Part shown: positions 25,298-34,645 of the stretch, one piece after another
Layout: each line of letters begins with the position of its first letter
How positions within the stretch are numbered: position 1 is the first letter of the stretch
Source of the DNA: an uncultured Roseiarcus sp.
GTDB lineage: Bacteria > Pseudomonadota > Alphaproteobacteria > Rhizobiales > Beijerinckiaceae
Direction: 5' to 3'
Assembly (NCBI GenBank): GCA_945957375.1
Contig: CAMFKX010000006.1
Coordinates: 1 to 52,160 of the forward strand
Length of the DNA stretch: 52,160 nt
Program-made: the position numbers and the translations under genes
Notes under the pieces: generated by a model
The model's input: only the letters and a program-made list of their open reading frames with translations
What the model was told of the DNA's origin: nothing
The model's database searches: none

Positions 25298-26343
25298 GAC
25301 GCCGCGCCTTCCGCCGCCACGAACGGCAGCCCGCCGCCGACGCCGCCGTCGCGCGTCGACGCTCTGCCGCCGCGCTGGACCCGGGGAGGCGCGCCCAGCC
25401 GCGCGAAAAGCGCGCTCGCCGCCGCGCTCGGCGCGAGCCTTGCGTCCGCATGAACCTCGATCCGGTCCAACCGCGCCAGCCCGAGAAGGGCGCGCAGACG
25501 CGGACGAAGGACTTTTCCCGCGATCCCGCCGGTTCGCTCCAACAGGCTCGCGACCCACGCGCCGCCAGACGCGTCCCTGCCCGGCAGCCGCTCGCGGATG
25601 CGCCCGGCCGCGCGCTCGATCGCGTCGACCGATGCGAGCCAGGCTTCCGGCTCCGCCTCGCGCCGGTCGCGGTCCGACGCGGCCAGCAATTCCGGCAGGG
25701 TCAGCACGATGCTGTCCTCCACCCAGGAGTCGAGAATGACGTCGAGGCCGTCGACCCAGTCCGTGCTCTCCTCGATCCAGACCCGGACCGGCGCATCCCC
25801 GGCTGTCGGCGCCGGCAGGCGATCGCGCCATCCGGACGGCGGGGCGAGGGCGCGCAGCCTGTCGAAGGTGACGACGCCCTCCGCAGGCGCGCGGCCGCCG
25901 GCGGTCGCATGGTCGAAGACGATCGGAATCCGGCGTCCCCTGGCCGACAGTTGGGTCCATTCGGCGACGACTTCGCGTCCGCGGCCGACGACGGCGGAGA
26001 CGGCCGGGTCCTCGACGACGCTGTCGCGATCGGCCCGCGAGGCGCGGGTCGGAATGGAGCGAATGCGCGCCCCGAGCGCCGAGGCCGCCGCGGCGACCAG
26101 AAGAATGCGCCCGCTGATCTCGCCGTCGATGGCGACGACGTCGCCCGGCTTGACGCCGAGCGTCGCGAGGCCGGAGGCGAGCCGATCCACTTCCTCGACG
26201 ACGTCGCGCCACTCGCGCCGCGCCCAGCCGCCGCGGCGCTTTTCCTCGATCGCGGGCGATCCCGGCCCGCGCGCCGCCCGCTTCAGGAGCGCGCGCAGGT
26301 AGGGAGCGTCGCGCCCGACGCCGTCGTCGTTGATCTCCGACAT
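25294..26343 (-). CDS. Shortened AMP-binding (acyl-CoA synthetase-like) protein
   Basis: A 349-residue protein that resembles the roughly 600-residue AMP-forming acyl-CoA synthetases found in Liv-type operons but is about half as long. The N-terminal subdomain is recognisable (VKPGDVVAIDGEISGRILLV, then ALGARIRSIPTR), and so is a late part (VLTLPELLAASDRDRREAEP). The adenylate P-loop (S/T-S/T-G-T-T-G-x-P-K), the YGxTE motif and the C-terminal catalytic lysine domain are absent. It should not make acyl-adenylates. The frame is clean and coupled to the genes on both sides, so it may be a kept non-catalytic derivative rather than debris. Confidence 0.7.
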   Translation of the reverse strand: MSEINDDGVGRDAPYLRALLKRAARGPGSPAIEEKRRGGWARREWRDVVEEVDRLASGLATLGVKPGDVVAIDGEISGRILLVAAAASALGARIRSIPTRASRADRDSVVEDPAVSAVVGRGREVVAEWTQLSARGRRIPIVFDHATAGGRAPAEGVVTFDRLRALAPPSGWRDRLPAPTAGDAPVRVWIEESTDWVDGLDVILDSWVEDSIVLTLPELLAASDRDRREAEPEAWLASVDAIERAAGRIRERLPGRDASGGAWVASLLERTGGIAGKVLRPRLRALLGLARLDRIEVHADARLAPSAAASALFARLGAPPRVQRGGRASTRDGGVGGGLPFVAAEGAAS

Positions 26344-26350
26344 CGCGGCC

Positions 26351-27784
26351 TCACACCGTCTCGGGAACGTGCGCCTCGGCCTTGGCGTCCGGGGCGCGCT
26401 CGGCGGCTTCGCGGCGCTTGACCGCTTCGATGTCGCGGAAGTTCGCGGCCGGATGCGGCGCCTGCAGATAGGGGCCTTCGCCGAACAGCTTTTCCCGCAG
26501 CGTGCCGGGCCGGTAGGCGCGCGGGTAGACGCCGCGACGCTGCAACTCGGGCACGACGTAGCCGACGACGTCCTCGAAGGTTCCCGGCGTGATCGCATAG
26601 GCGAGGTTGAAGCCGTCGACGTCGGTCTCCTCGACCCAGTCCTGAAGAATGTCGGCGATGGTCGAGGGCGAGCCGACGAACACCGGCCCGAGTCCGCCGA
26701 CGCCGCCGAACTTCGCCAGTTCGTCGATCGTCCAGGACTTCTCGCCGCCGGCGAGATGTTCGACGACCGAGATGATGGCGTTGGTCTCGACGTGCTTGAC
26801 GAGGTCGGTCGGCGCGTATTGCCCGAAATCGATGCCGCTCCAGCCCGACATGAAGACGAGCGAGCCGTCATAGGAGGAGTAGGACTTGAACTCCTCGAAT
26901 TTCGCCTGGGCCTTGGCGTCCGTCTCGTCGACGATGACGGTGACGAGCGTGTAGGTGAGGATCTTGCGCGGGTCGCGGCCGGCGCGCGCGGCGCGAGCGC
27001 GAATGTCAGAGACGTAGGCCTTGAGCACGCCCTTGGTCGGCGCGGCGACGAAGACGCATTCCGCGTGGCGCGCGGCGAAGTCCTTGCCGGCGCCCGAGGC
27101 CCCGGCCTGATAGAGCACCGGCGTGCGCTGCGGCGACGGTTCGGTCAGGCCGTAGCCGGGCACCTCGAAATACTTGCCCTTGTGGCCGATCTCGTGAACC
27201 TTCTCGGGATGGGTGAAGATGCGCTTGTCGCGGTCGCGCACGACCGCGCCTTCCTCCCACGAGCCCTCGAGCAGCTTGTAGAGCACCTCGACATATTCCG
27301 CGGCGACGTCGTAGCGGTTGTCGTGCCGCCGGAGGCCGCCTTCGCCGACATTCTTGGCGCCGCTTTCGAGATAGGAGGTGACGATGTTCCAGCCGACGCG
27401 GCCCTTGGTGTGATGGTCGGCGGTCGCGATGCGGCGCGCGAAGGTGTAGGGGTGCTCGAACGAGGTCGAGGCGGTGATCCCGATGCCCAGATGCTCGGTC
27501 GCGAGCGCGATCGGAGCGGCCAACTGCAGCGGGTCGTTGACCGGGATCTGCGCCGCCTGCTCGATCGCGTGGTAGTTCGTGCCCTTGTAGACGTCGTAGT
27601 AGCCGATCACGTCGGCGATGAAGATGCCGTCGAACACGCCCTTCTCCAGCGTGCGGGCAAGGTCCTGCCAATAGTCGAGGTCCTTGTATTTCCAGGAGCG
27701 GTCCTTCGGGTGCGCCCAGACGCCGGGGGACTGGTGCCCGACGCAATTCATGTCGAAGGCGTTGAAGTGGATCTGTCTGGTCAT
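26351..27784 (-). CDS. DmoA/NtaA-type FMNH2-dependent monooxygenase
   Basis: A 477-residue LLM monooxygenase, first gene of the importer operon. It starts IHFNAFDMNCVGHQSPGVW and continues FDGIFIADVIGYYDVYKG and PVNDPLQLAAPIALATEHLG, a pattern I associate with the large subunit of dimethylsulfide monooxygenase (DmoA). The flavin-site block TKGRVGWNIVTSYLES and PVLYQAGASGAGKDFAARH follow. It would cleave a thioether or similar with FMNH2 from a reductase, for example the one at 18431. DmoA is a good guess; NtaA-like or SnaA-like activity is the alternative. Confidence 0.87.
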   Translation of the reverse strand: MTRQIHFNAFDMNCVGHQSPGVWAHPKDRSWKYKDLDYWQDLARTLEKGVFDGIFIADVIGYYDVYKGTNYHAIEQAAQIPVNDPLQLAAPIALATEHLGIGITASTSFEHPYTFARRIATADHHTKGRVGWNIVTSYLESGAKNVGEGGLRRHDNRYDVAAEYVEVLYKLLEGSWEEGAVVRDRDKRIFTHPEKVHEIGHKGKYFEVPGYGLTEPSPQRTPVLYQAGASGAGKDFAARHAECVFVAAPTKGVLKAYVSDIRARAARAGRDPRKILTYTLVTVIVDETDAKAQAKFEEFKSYSSYDGSLVFMSGWSGIDFGQYAPTDLVKHVETNAIISVVEHLAGGEKSWTIDELAKFGGVGGLGPVFVGSPSTIADILQDWVEETDVDGFNLAYAITPGTFEDVVGYVVPELQRRGVYPRAYRPGTLREKLFGEGPYLQAPHPAANFRDIEAVKRREAAERAPDAKAEAHVPETV

Positions 27785-27792
27785 CGGGCTGG

Positions 27793-27840
27793 CCTTATTT
27801 TAGTTTATCGATAGAATTAGTATATTTTACGACCGATCAA
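27793..27840 (-). promoter_or_regulatory. Promoter island D for the importer operon
   Basis: An AT-rich patch lies directly upstream of the DmoA-like ATG. On the minus strand it reads ACTAATTCTATCGATAAACT, with TTGATC at 27840-27835. ACTAATTCTAT differs from island B (ACTTATTCTAT) at one of eleven positions. It should drive the eight-gene operon down to 19139. Confidence 0.5.
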
Positions 27841-27876
27841 TGCCCGCCGCGTCGGGTGCGGCGGGCGAACGTCCGG

Positions 27877-29139
27877 TCAGAGCGCGCCGTGACGAGGCGG
27901 CAGCCGGTCGTTCAGGTAGTAGTTGCCGATGTGGTGATATTTCCACCGCGCCGGGTCGTGCAGCGAGTGCACGCGCGCGTTGCGCCAGAACCTGTCGAGC
28001 GCATAGGCCTCGAGGGTCGAGCGCGACCCGCCGAGTTCGATCAGCTTGCTCGAGGCCAGCAGCGCCGCCTCCGTTCCATAGGCCTTGACCTCGGCGACGG
28101 CGATCGAGGCTTCCGCGACGGTTTCGGCGGTCGGCTCTCGGACGGCTCGATCGACGAACCGCCCGGCGCGCGCGAGCAGCGCATTGGCGGCGTGCACGCG
28201 GACAGCGACGTCGCCGACGGCGTGAATCGTGTGCGGATCCTCGTAGCCGTGCTGGATGTCGAGTTCGAAGAACGGCCGCGCATAGGCCCGCACAAACTGC
28301 GCCGTCTCCTGCAGCGCGCCGCGCGCGAGGCCCACCTGCACGGCGGAGTGGATGATCTGGGCGATCGGCCCCATCGGCGTCGGCTCGTCGAAAATTGTCT
28401 GATGGTCGACGACCTGGAACGGCGTGATCTCGACGTCGTCGAACGTGACCGATCCGCTTCCGGTCGCGCGCTGGCCGAAACTCGTCCAGTCGTCGACCAG
28501 TTGCAGGCCCGGCGTCGCGCGATCGACGAACACGATGTGCACGCGATCGTTCTGGTCCTTGGCGACCACGACGATGATGTGGGCGAACAGCGAGCCGGTC
28601 GCATAGAACTTCTGGCCGTTGAGGACCAGACGTCCCTCGCGCGGAACGAAGCGGGTCTTGTAGTCCACCGGCGTGCGGGTGCCGATCTCGGTGAAGGCGT
28701 TGCCGAGCCGGTCGCCGTCGAGAATGCGGCCGAAGTAGTGGCGCTTCTGCGCCTCGCTGCCGGCGAGCCGCAGCGCCTCGACCATGTAGTAATGGTTCTG
28801 CGGGATCTGGCCGATGTTGCTGTCGGTTTCGGCCAGGATCGCCGTCACTTCGGCGAGCGTTCCGGCGGAAACGCCGGCGCCGCCGTATTCCCTGGGAACG
28901 GTGATCGCCCAGAGGCCGCTGTCCGAGGCGCGCTCGATCTCGGCGATCGGCAGGCGCCGCTCCCGGTCGCGCTCGACCGCCCCGGCGGCGAATTCCCGGG
29001 CGAGCGTCCGCGCGACGGCGACCGCCTCGGCGTCGCTCTCGATGACATGCGCCTTCCTCCGCCGCGGCGGAATGTGCGGCGCGGGCCGTCCGGCGACGAG
29101 CGCGGCCTGACGGTGCAGCGTGCGACTGTTGTCGGTCAT
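27877..29139 (-). CDS. sfnB: SfnB-family sulfur-acquisition oxidoreductase (copy 1)
   Basis: A 420-residue acyl-CoA-dehydrogenase-fold flavoprotein of the SfnB/DszC group. Landmarks are VPREYGGAGVSAGTLAEVTA near 80-100, IPQNHYYMVEALRLAG, LNGQKFYATGSLFAH and a C-terminal FWRNARVHSLHDPARWKYHH block. Members are thought to oxidise sulfur compounds with reduced flavin rather than dehydrogenate acyl-CoA. It lies 12 bases after its paralog and is probably co-transcribed from the promoter at 30473-30501. Confidence 0.9.
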   Translation of the reverse strand: MTDNSRTLHRQAALVAGRPAPHIPPRRRKAHVIESDAEAVAVARTLAREFAAGAVERDRERRLPIAEIERASDSGLWAITVPREYGGAGVSAGTLAEVTAILAETDSNIGQIPQNHYYMVEALRLAGSEAQKRHYFGRILDGDRLGNAFTEIGTRTPVDYKTRFVPREGRLVLNGQKFYATGSLFAHIIVVVAKDQNDRVHIVFVDRATPGLQLVDDWTSFGQRATGSGSVTFDDVEITPFQVVDHQTIFDEPTPMGPIAQIIHSAVQVGLARGALQETAQFVRAYARPFFELDIQHGYEDPHTIHAVGDVAVRVHAANALLARAGRFVDRAVREPTAETVAEASIAVAEVKAYGTEAALLASSKLIELGGSRSTLEAYALDRFWRNARVHSLHDPARWKYHHIGNYYLNDRLPPRHGAL

Positions 29140-29151
29140 CGTCGCGAGGCC

Positions 29152-30420
29152 TCAGTTCCAGGCGTGGCGCGGCGGATTGACGCCGTTGAGGTAGTAGTTG
29201 CCGACGTGGAAATATTTCCAGCGCACCGGATCGTGGAGCGTGTGGGCCCGGGCGTTGCGCCAATGACGGTCGAGATTGTGCTTGGCGAGCGTCGCCCGCG
29301 TCCCGGCGAGTTCGAACAGCTTGTTGGTCGCAAGGAGCGCGATCTCGGTCGTGAGCACCTTCGATTCGGCGGTCTTGATCGTGGCTTCCGCGACGTTGGC
29401 CTCGGACGAGTCGGCTTTCGCCACGTCGATCGCCTTGCCCGCGATCTCGAGCAGCGCTTCGGCGGCGTGCAGCCGGATTTCGAGGTCGCCGATCGCATGG
29501 ATGGTGAACACGTCCTCGGCGGCGGCCTCCTGGCCGCTGTCGATCCACGGCCGGCTTTGGGTGCGGACGAAGGCGATCGTGTCTTCGATGGCGCCGCGCG
29601 CGATGCCGGCGTCGATCGCGGACTGGATGATCTGCGATACGGGGCCGGCGATCGTCGGCCGGTCGAAAGCGTCCACCGCGAGCAGCCGATGGCGCGGCAG
29701 ACGGACGTTCTCGATCTTCACGCCGCCGGAAGCCGTCGTGCGCTGACCGAAACTCGACCAATTGTTGGTGACGGTGATGCCGGGCGCGTCGCGCTCGGTG
29801 AAGGCGAGGAAGGCTCTCCCGTCCGGATCGACGGCGACGATCGGGATGATGTGCGAGAGCAGCGCGCCGGTCGTATAGAACTTCTCGCCGTTCACGATCG
29901 CGTCGTCGCCATCGTAGGCGATCCTGGTCTCGAACGCGGCGACGGTCTTGCTGTTCAATTCCGAAAAGGCGTTGCCGAAGCGCAAGCCCGACAGCGACCA
30001 ATCGAAGAACGCCTTCTTCTGCTGATCCGTGCCGTCGAGGTCGATATGGCCGTTGATCGCCAGGTGGTTCTGGGTGATCTGCGCGATGCTGCTGTCGGCC
30101 GCCGCGATGATGGAGATGACTTTGGCGAGCGTGGCGTAGGAGACGCCGGCGCCGCCATAGGCCTTGGGGATGTTGATCCCCCAGAGACCGCTGTGGGAAT
30201 AGGCGTCGAGCTCCCGCAGCGGCAGCAGACCCTCACGGTCCCGCAACGCGGCTTCCTTTGCGAATTCGGCCGCGAGGCGATGGGCGACTTCGATCGCTTC
30301 GTCGTCGCTCTTGATCACATGCGCGGGAGTCGAGGGACGCGGACGCGGAGGCACCGGATCGTCCGAATTGACCCTCGGATGCACGCTGTAGTCGATGTCC
30401 CCAACTTTCACCGAACCCAT
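29152..30420 (-). CDS. SfnB-family sulfur-acquisition oxidoreductase (copy 2)
   Basis: A 422-residue paralog of the gene just downstream, sharing IPKAYGGAGVSYATLAKV, ITQNHLAINGHIDL, VNGEKFYTTGALLSHI and the C-terminal HWRNARAHTLHDPVRWKYFH block. The two differ at many positions, so the duplication is old or they were gathered separately. It is the first gene of the pair and follows promoter island E. Tandem copies suggest different substrates or two successive oxidation steps. Confidence 0.9.
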   Translation of the reverse strand: MGSVKVGDIDYSVHPRVNSDDPVPPRPRPSTPAHVIKSDDEAIEVAHRLAAEFAKEAALRDREGLLPLRELDAYSHSGLWGINIPKAYGGAGVSYATLAKVISIIAAADSSIAQITQNHLAINGHIDLDGTDQQKKAFFDWSLSGLRFGNAFSELNSKTVAAFETRIAYDGDDAIVNGEKFYTTGALLSHIIPIVAVDPDGRAFLAFTERDAPGITVTNNWSSFGQRTTASGGVKIENVRLPRHRLLAVDAFDRPTIAGPVSQIIQSAIDAGIARGAIEDTIAFVRTQSRPWIDSGQEAAAEDVFTIHAIGDLEIRLHAAEALLEIAGKAIDVAKADSSEANVAEATIKTAESKVLTTEIALLATNKLFELAGTRATLAKHNLDRHWRNARAHTLHDPVRWKYFHVGNYYLNGVNPPRHAWN

Positions 30421-30472
30421 GCCGGCCCCCTTGCGCTACCCATATCGCGACGGTTCTGTACCGTGCGGCTTT

Positions 30473-30501
30473 TAGTAGAGTGATTCTATGGATTTTGTCA
30501 A
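30473..30501 (-). promoter_or_regulatory. Promoter island E for the sfnB pair
   Basis: On the minus strand a perfect TTGACA (30501-30496) is followed 17-18 bases on by CTACTA/TACTAA. The spacer reads AAATCCATAGAATCACT, giving TTGAC-4-TCCAT against TTGAC-4-TCTAT in islands B and C. The start codon lies 53 bases downstream. Confidence 0.6.
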
Positions 30502-31038
30502 TAATGATTCCGCAACTTCCGGTGGTCGTCGGCGGAGCGGCTGCGCGCCCGCGGCTGGACGTTGTCGTGCCGCTGCGCCGCATCGCCCCGCTGGCGCCGC
30601 TTGCGAAGACTGCACGGGATGGCGGCCGGGCGGAAACCGGACCTGCATCGCCGAGCCGGGCTGACGCGCGGCGCGCAGTTTGTATCGAACAGCAGGGGGG
30701 TCGGCTCCGACATCCGGACGCCGGCGTCGCGTGCGTCCAGAACGGTCGGCCCGAGGCGCGCGAGCCGCAAGGCCGCATCGGTCGCAAGCGCAAGCGGGGC
30801 CGGCGACGGCTCCAGCGGCGTCGTTTTGGTCTTCGGAGAGTCGTGGGTCTTGAGCCGCAGACGACGAGGTCGAGACGTCGCTTCTGCGAGCGAGGGCGCA
30901 GTCCGCGGCTGGCGGATCGGGAGGCCTCAAGAGCCGGGTTGCGAACTGCGCGCGGACGAGGGGCGCGGCTGTCTATCGGGTTTCGCCGGGGCTTTCCGAG
31001 GCGCGGGCGCGGGCGGAAAGGCCGGACCCTCATTGCGA
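30502..31038. other. Gene-less stretch between sfnB and groEL
   Basis: About 540 bases of GC-rich sequence with several overlapping open frames on both strands. None shows a recognisable motif, a good ribosome binding site or normal amino-acid composition; the translations are Arg/Ala/Ser-rich, as expected for shadow frames. I see no RNA gene or repeat either. It may be decayed coding sequence. Confidence 0.5.
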
Positions 31039-31103
31039 CGAAGGGGCGGATCGTCCGCCCCTTCGCTTGATCGGAGTCGCCGGCGGCCGTCCTGCGGCCG
31101 CCG
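31039..31103 (-). terminator. Two strong stem-loops after groEL
   Basis: Immediately after the groEL stop, CGGCGGCCG (31081-31089) pairs with CGGCCGCCG (31095-31103) around 5 bases. Then a 12-bp stem, 31039-31050 with 31054-31065, has a 3-base loop. Neither is followed by a clear T-run. They probably end and protect the groESL transcript. Confidence 0.6.
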
Positions 31104-31109
31104 CGAGGA

Positions 31110-32762
<1,653 letters not shown>

Positions 32763-32788
32763 CTAAATCTTGGGGAAACGTTCGGAGG

Positions 32789-33106
32789 TCAGGCGGCGCG
32801 CTTCTTCGCCGGGGCGACGCCTTCGATGACGCCCATGACGTCGGATTCCTTCATGATCAGGAGATCCTCGCCGTCGATCTTAACTTCGGTGCCCGACCAC
32901 TTGCCGAACAGCACCCGGTCGCCGGCCTTCAGCTCGAGCGGCTGGAGCTTGCCGCTGTCGTCACGGCCGCCCGGCCCCACGGCGATCACTTCGCCTTCCT
33001 GCGGCTTCTCCTTGACGGTGTCGGGAATGATGATGCCGCCCTTGGTCTTGTCCTCGCCTTCGATGCGGCGGATCACGACACGGTCGTGCAATGGTCGGAA
33101 TTTCAT
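32789..33106 (-). CDS. groES: Co-chaperonin GroES
   Basis: A 105-residue co-chaperonin, slightly longer than the 95-97 residues usual in enterics because of a C-terminal AKKRAA-type tail. It has [20 protein letters not shown], the mobile-loop region KGGIIIPDT and [17 protein letters not shown]. It caps the GroEL ring. It is first in the operon, 72 bases after the predicted transcription start. Confidence 0.98.
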   Translation of the reverse strand: MKFRPLHDRVVIRRIEGEDKTKGGIIIPDTVKEKPQEGEVIAVGPGGRDDSGKLQPLELKAGDRVLFGKWSGTEVKIDGEDLLIMKESDVMGVIEGVAPAKKRAA

Positions 33107-33184
33107 GCAAATCGCTTTCAGGTCGACGGCCCGACCGGCTCGCGAGCAAGGGGCTCCGGCTCTCGGCGGCAGTGCGACGGCCCG

Positions 33185-33224
33185 TATATGGCGGTTGTTG
33201 GCACTCCTTGCAAGGGAGTGCCAA
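33185..33224 (-). promoter_or_regulatory. CIRCE operator and candidate groESL promoter
   Basis: TTGGCACTC (33198-33206) and GAGTGCCAA (33216-33224) are perfect 9-base arms around a 9-base spacer, the classical CIRCE site for HrcA. On the minus strand TTGCAA (33213-33208) and CATATA (33190-33185) are 17 bases apart, so the operator would cover the -35 box. The element ends only four bases from the IclR gene's stop. Confidence 0.93.
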
Positions 33225-33227
33225 CGG

Positions 33228-33983
33228 TCAAGCGCGCTCGTGGCCGAGCGAGCGCGAGATCGCCTGCGCCGCGCGCAAGAGCGGCGGCAGGAGATCGCGC
33301 TCGGCGGTGCGCGCGCTCGTCCGCGACGTGTGCGACGAGATGTTCAGCGCCGCGACCACCCTGCCCGCGCCGTCGCGGATGGGCGCTGCGAGCGAGATCA
33401 GGCCGAGTTCGAGTTCGCCGTCGACCATCGCCCAGCCCTGTTCCGCGGTCCGGCGCACGATCTCGCGCAATTGCCCGGGATCGACGACGGTGCGGTCGGT
33501 TGCGCGAGAGAGCGTCGCGCCGTCGGCGAGGAAGCCGTCGAGCGCGGCGGGCGGCAGGCCGGCCAGCAGCACCCGCCCCATCGAGGTGCAATGGGCCGGC
33601 AGGCGCGTCCCGACGGTCAGGCTGATCGACATGATGCGCTGCTTCGAGGGCACGCGCGCGACATAGACGACGTCGTGGCCGTCCATCACCGAGGCCGAGC
33701 AGGATTCGTGCACTTCGGCGGCGAGGTCCGACATCACCGGCTGGGCGATCTCGATCAGGCCGAGCGACGACATGTAGCTGTAGCCGAGGCTCATGACCTT
33801 GGCGCGCAGGCTGAAACGCTTGCCGTCGGTCGCGGCGTAACCCAGTTCGACCAGAGTGTGCAGCAGCCGCCGCGCGGTGGCGCGCGACACGCCGGCGCGG
33901 CGCGCGACCTCGGCGAGCGACAGCGAGGGGTGGTCGCGGTCGAAGGTCTCGATGACGGCGAGGCCCCGCGCGAGCGAACGCAC
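33228..33983 (-). CDS. IclR-family regulator (PcaR/PobR-like)
   Basis: A 251-residue IclR-type regulator. The N-terminal winged helix has [20 protein letters not shown] and [19 protein letters not shown] (about residues 3-42). The effector domain carries the conserved [12 protein letters not shown] and VAALNISSH blocks. GTG 33983 is the only standard start in the open frame; the family pattern [11 protein letters not shown] extends a few codons upstream, so a non-standard earlier start is possible. It is divergent from the hydroquinone dioxygenase genes and probably controls them in response to an aromatic acid or quinol. Confidence 0.9.
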   Translation of the reverse strand: MRSLARGLAVIETFDRDHPSLSLAEVARRAGVSRATARRLLHTLVELGYAATDGKRFSLRAKVMSLGYSYMSSLGLIEIAQPVMSDLAAEVHESCSASVMDGHDVVYVARVPSKQRIMSISLTVGTRLPAHCTSMGRVLLAGLPPAALDGFLADGATLSRATDRTVVDPGQLREIVRRTAEQGWAMVDGELELGLISLAAPIRDGAGRVVAALNISSHTSRTSARTAERDLLPPLLRAAQAISRSLGHERA

Positions 33984-34040
33984 GAACTCCTCGGGCTCCC
34001 CATTTTTTTCGCTTGACGTGGCCGCTCCCTCCCGTCAATC

Positions 34041-34076
34041 TGTTCGTACTACGAACAAGTGTTCGTATAGCGAACA
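34041..34076. promoter_or_regulatory. Two 17-bp palindromes, candidate IclR operators
   Basis: TGTTCGTACTACGAACA (34041-34057) is a perfect palindrome around its centre, and TGTTCGTATAGCGAACA (34060-34076) is a near-perfect second copy two bases later. They sit in the divergent region between the regulator and the dioxygenase genes. The 19-base period places both on nearly the same DNA face, as for paired IclR dimers. Confidence 0.75.
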
Positions 34077-34133
34077 TTCGGAAGATGCGCAAGCCCGAGA
34101 CTTGCGCTCCCGGACGGAGCCGGAGGAGACGCA

Positions 34134-34631
34134 ATGTCCACGTACCACACGGTATTTGGCTCGCTCGACAACTACGAGAAGGGCCACATCGAGATCATCA
34201 ACGACAAGCCGCGCAACTTCGCCTTCTCGAACATCTTCGAGGTGGCCGAGAAGTCGAAGCCTTACGAGATGGTGGTGGTCGGCAAGAACCTCGAGAACGT
34301 GATCGAGGCGGTGCGCGCCGAGGGCGAGAGCGCCTGGTTCACCGCCTCGCACGACGAGTTCGCCCTCGCCATGGACGGCGAGATCGAGATCCATTTCCAC
34401 AAGGCGGTCGGCGACGAGATCGCGCCGGAGGAGGTCGAGGGGACGCAGATCGTCGGCCATGCGCCCAAGGGGCCGAAGATGGGCCATGTCGTGCTGCGCC
34501 GCGGCCACCAGGCGATCCTGCCCAAGGGCAGCGTGTATCAGTATCGCGCCCGCAAGCTCGGCGTGATCATGCTCCAGACCCTTCTCGGCGCCAACAGCGT
34601 CCAGAAATGGTCCGAGATCTGCTACGTCTGA
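34134..34631 (+). CDS. Hydroquinone 1,2-dioxygenase, small subunit
   Basis: A 165-residue cupin-fold protein of about 18 kDa, the size of HapC/PnpC/HqdA. It has FTASHDEFALAMDGEIEIHF and a RRGHQAILPKGSVYQYRA turn. With the next gene it forms the Fe(II) enzyme that opens hydroquinone to 4-hydroxymuconic semialdehyde. A GGAGGAG lies seven bases before the ATG. It is first in the operon, right after the palindromes. Confidence 0.88.
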   Translation: MSTYHTVFGSLDNYEKGHIEIINDKPRNFAFSNIFEVAEKSKPYEMVVVGKNLENVIEAVRAEGESAWFTASHDEFALAMDGEIEIHFHKAVGDEIAPEEVEGTQIVGHAPKGPKMGHVVLRRGHQAILPKGSVYQYRARKLGVIMLQTLLGANSVQKWSEICYV

Positions 34632-34645
34632 CCGGAGGAACGTCC

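Noticed and set aside
27827..30483. Long open frames on both strands across the sfnB pair (724 and 875 codons)
   Set aside because: The two SfnB frames have full-length family similarity. The others are shadows with Arg/Asp-rich composition and no domains.
30480..31070. Overlapping frames between sfnB and groEL
   Set aside because: They have no motif, no ribosome binding site and a biased composition; recorded as a gene-less stretch.
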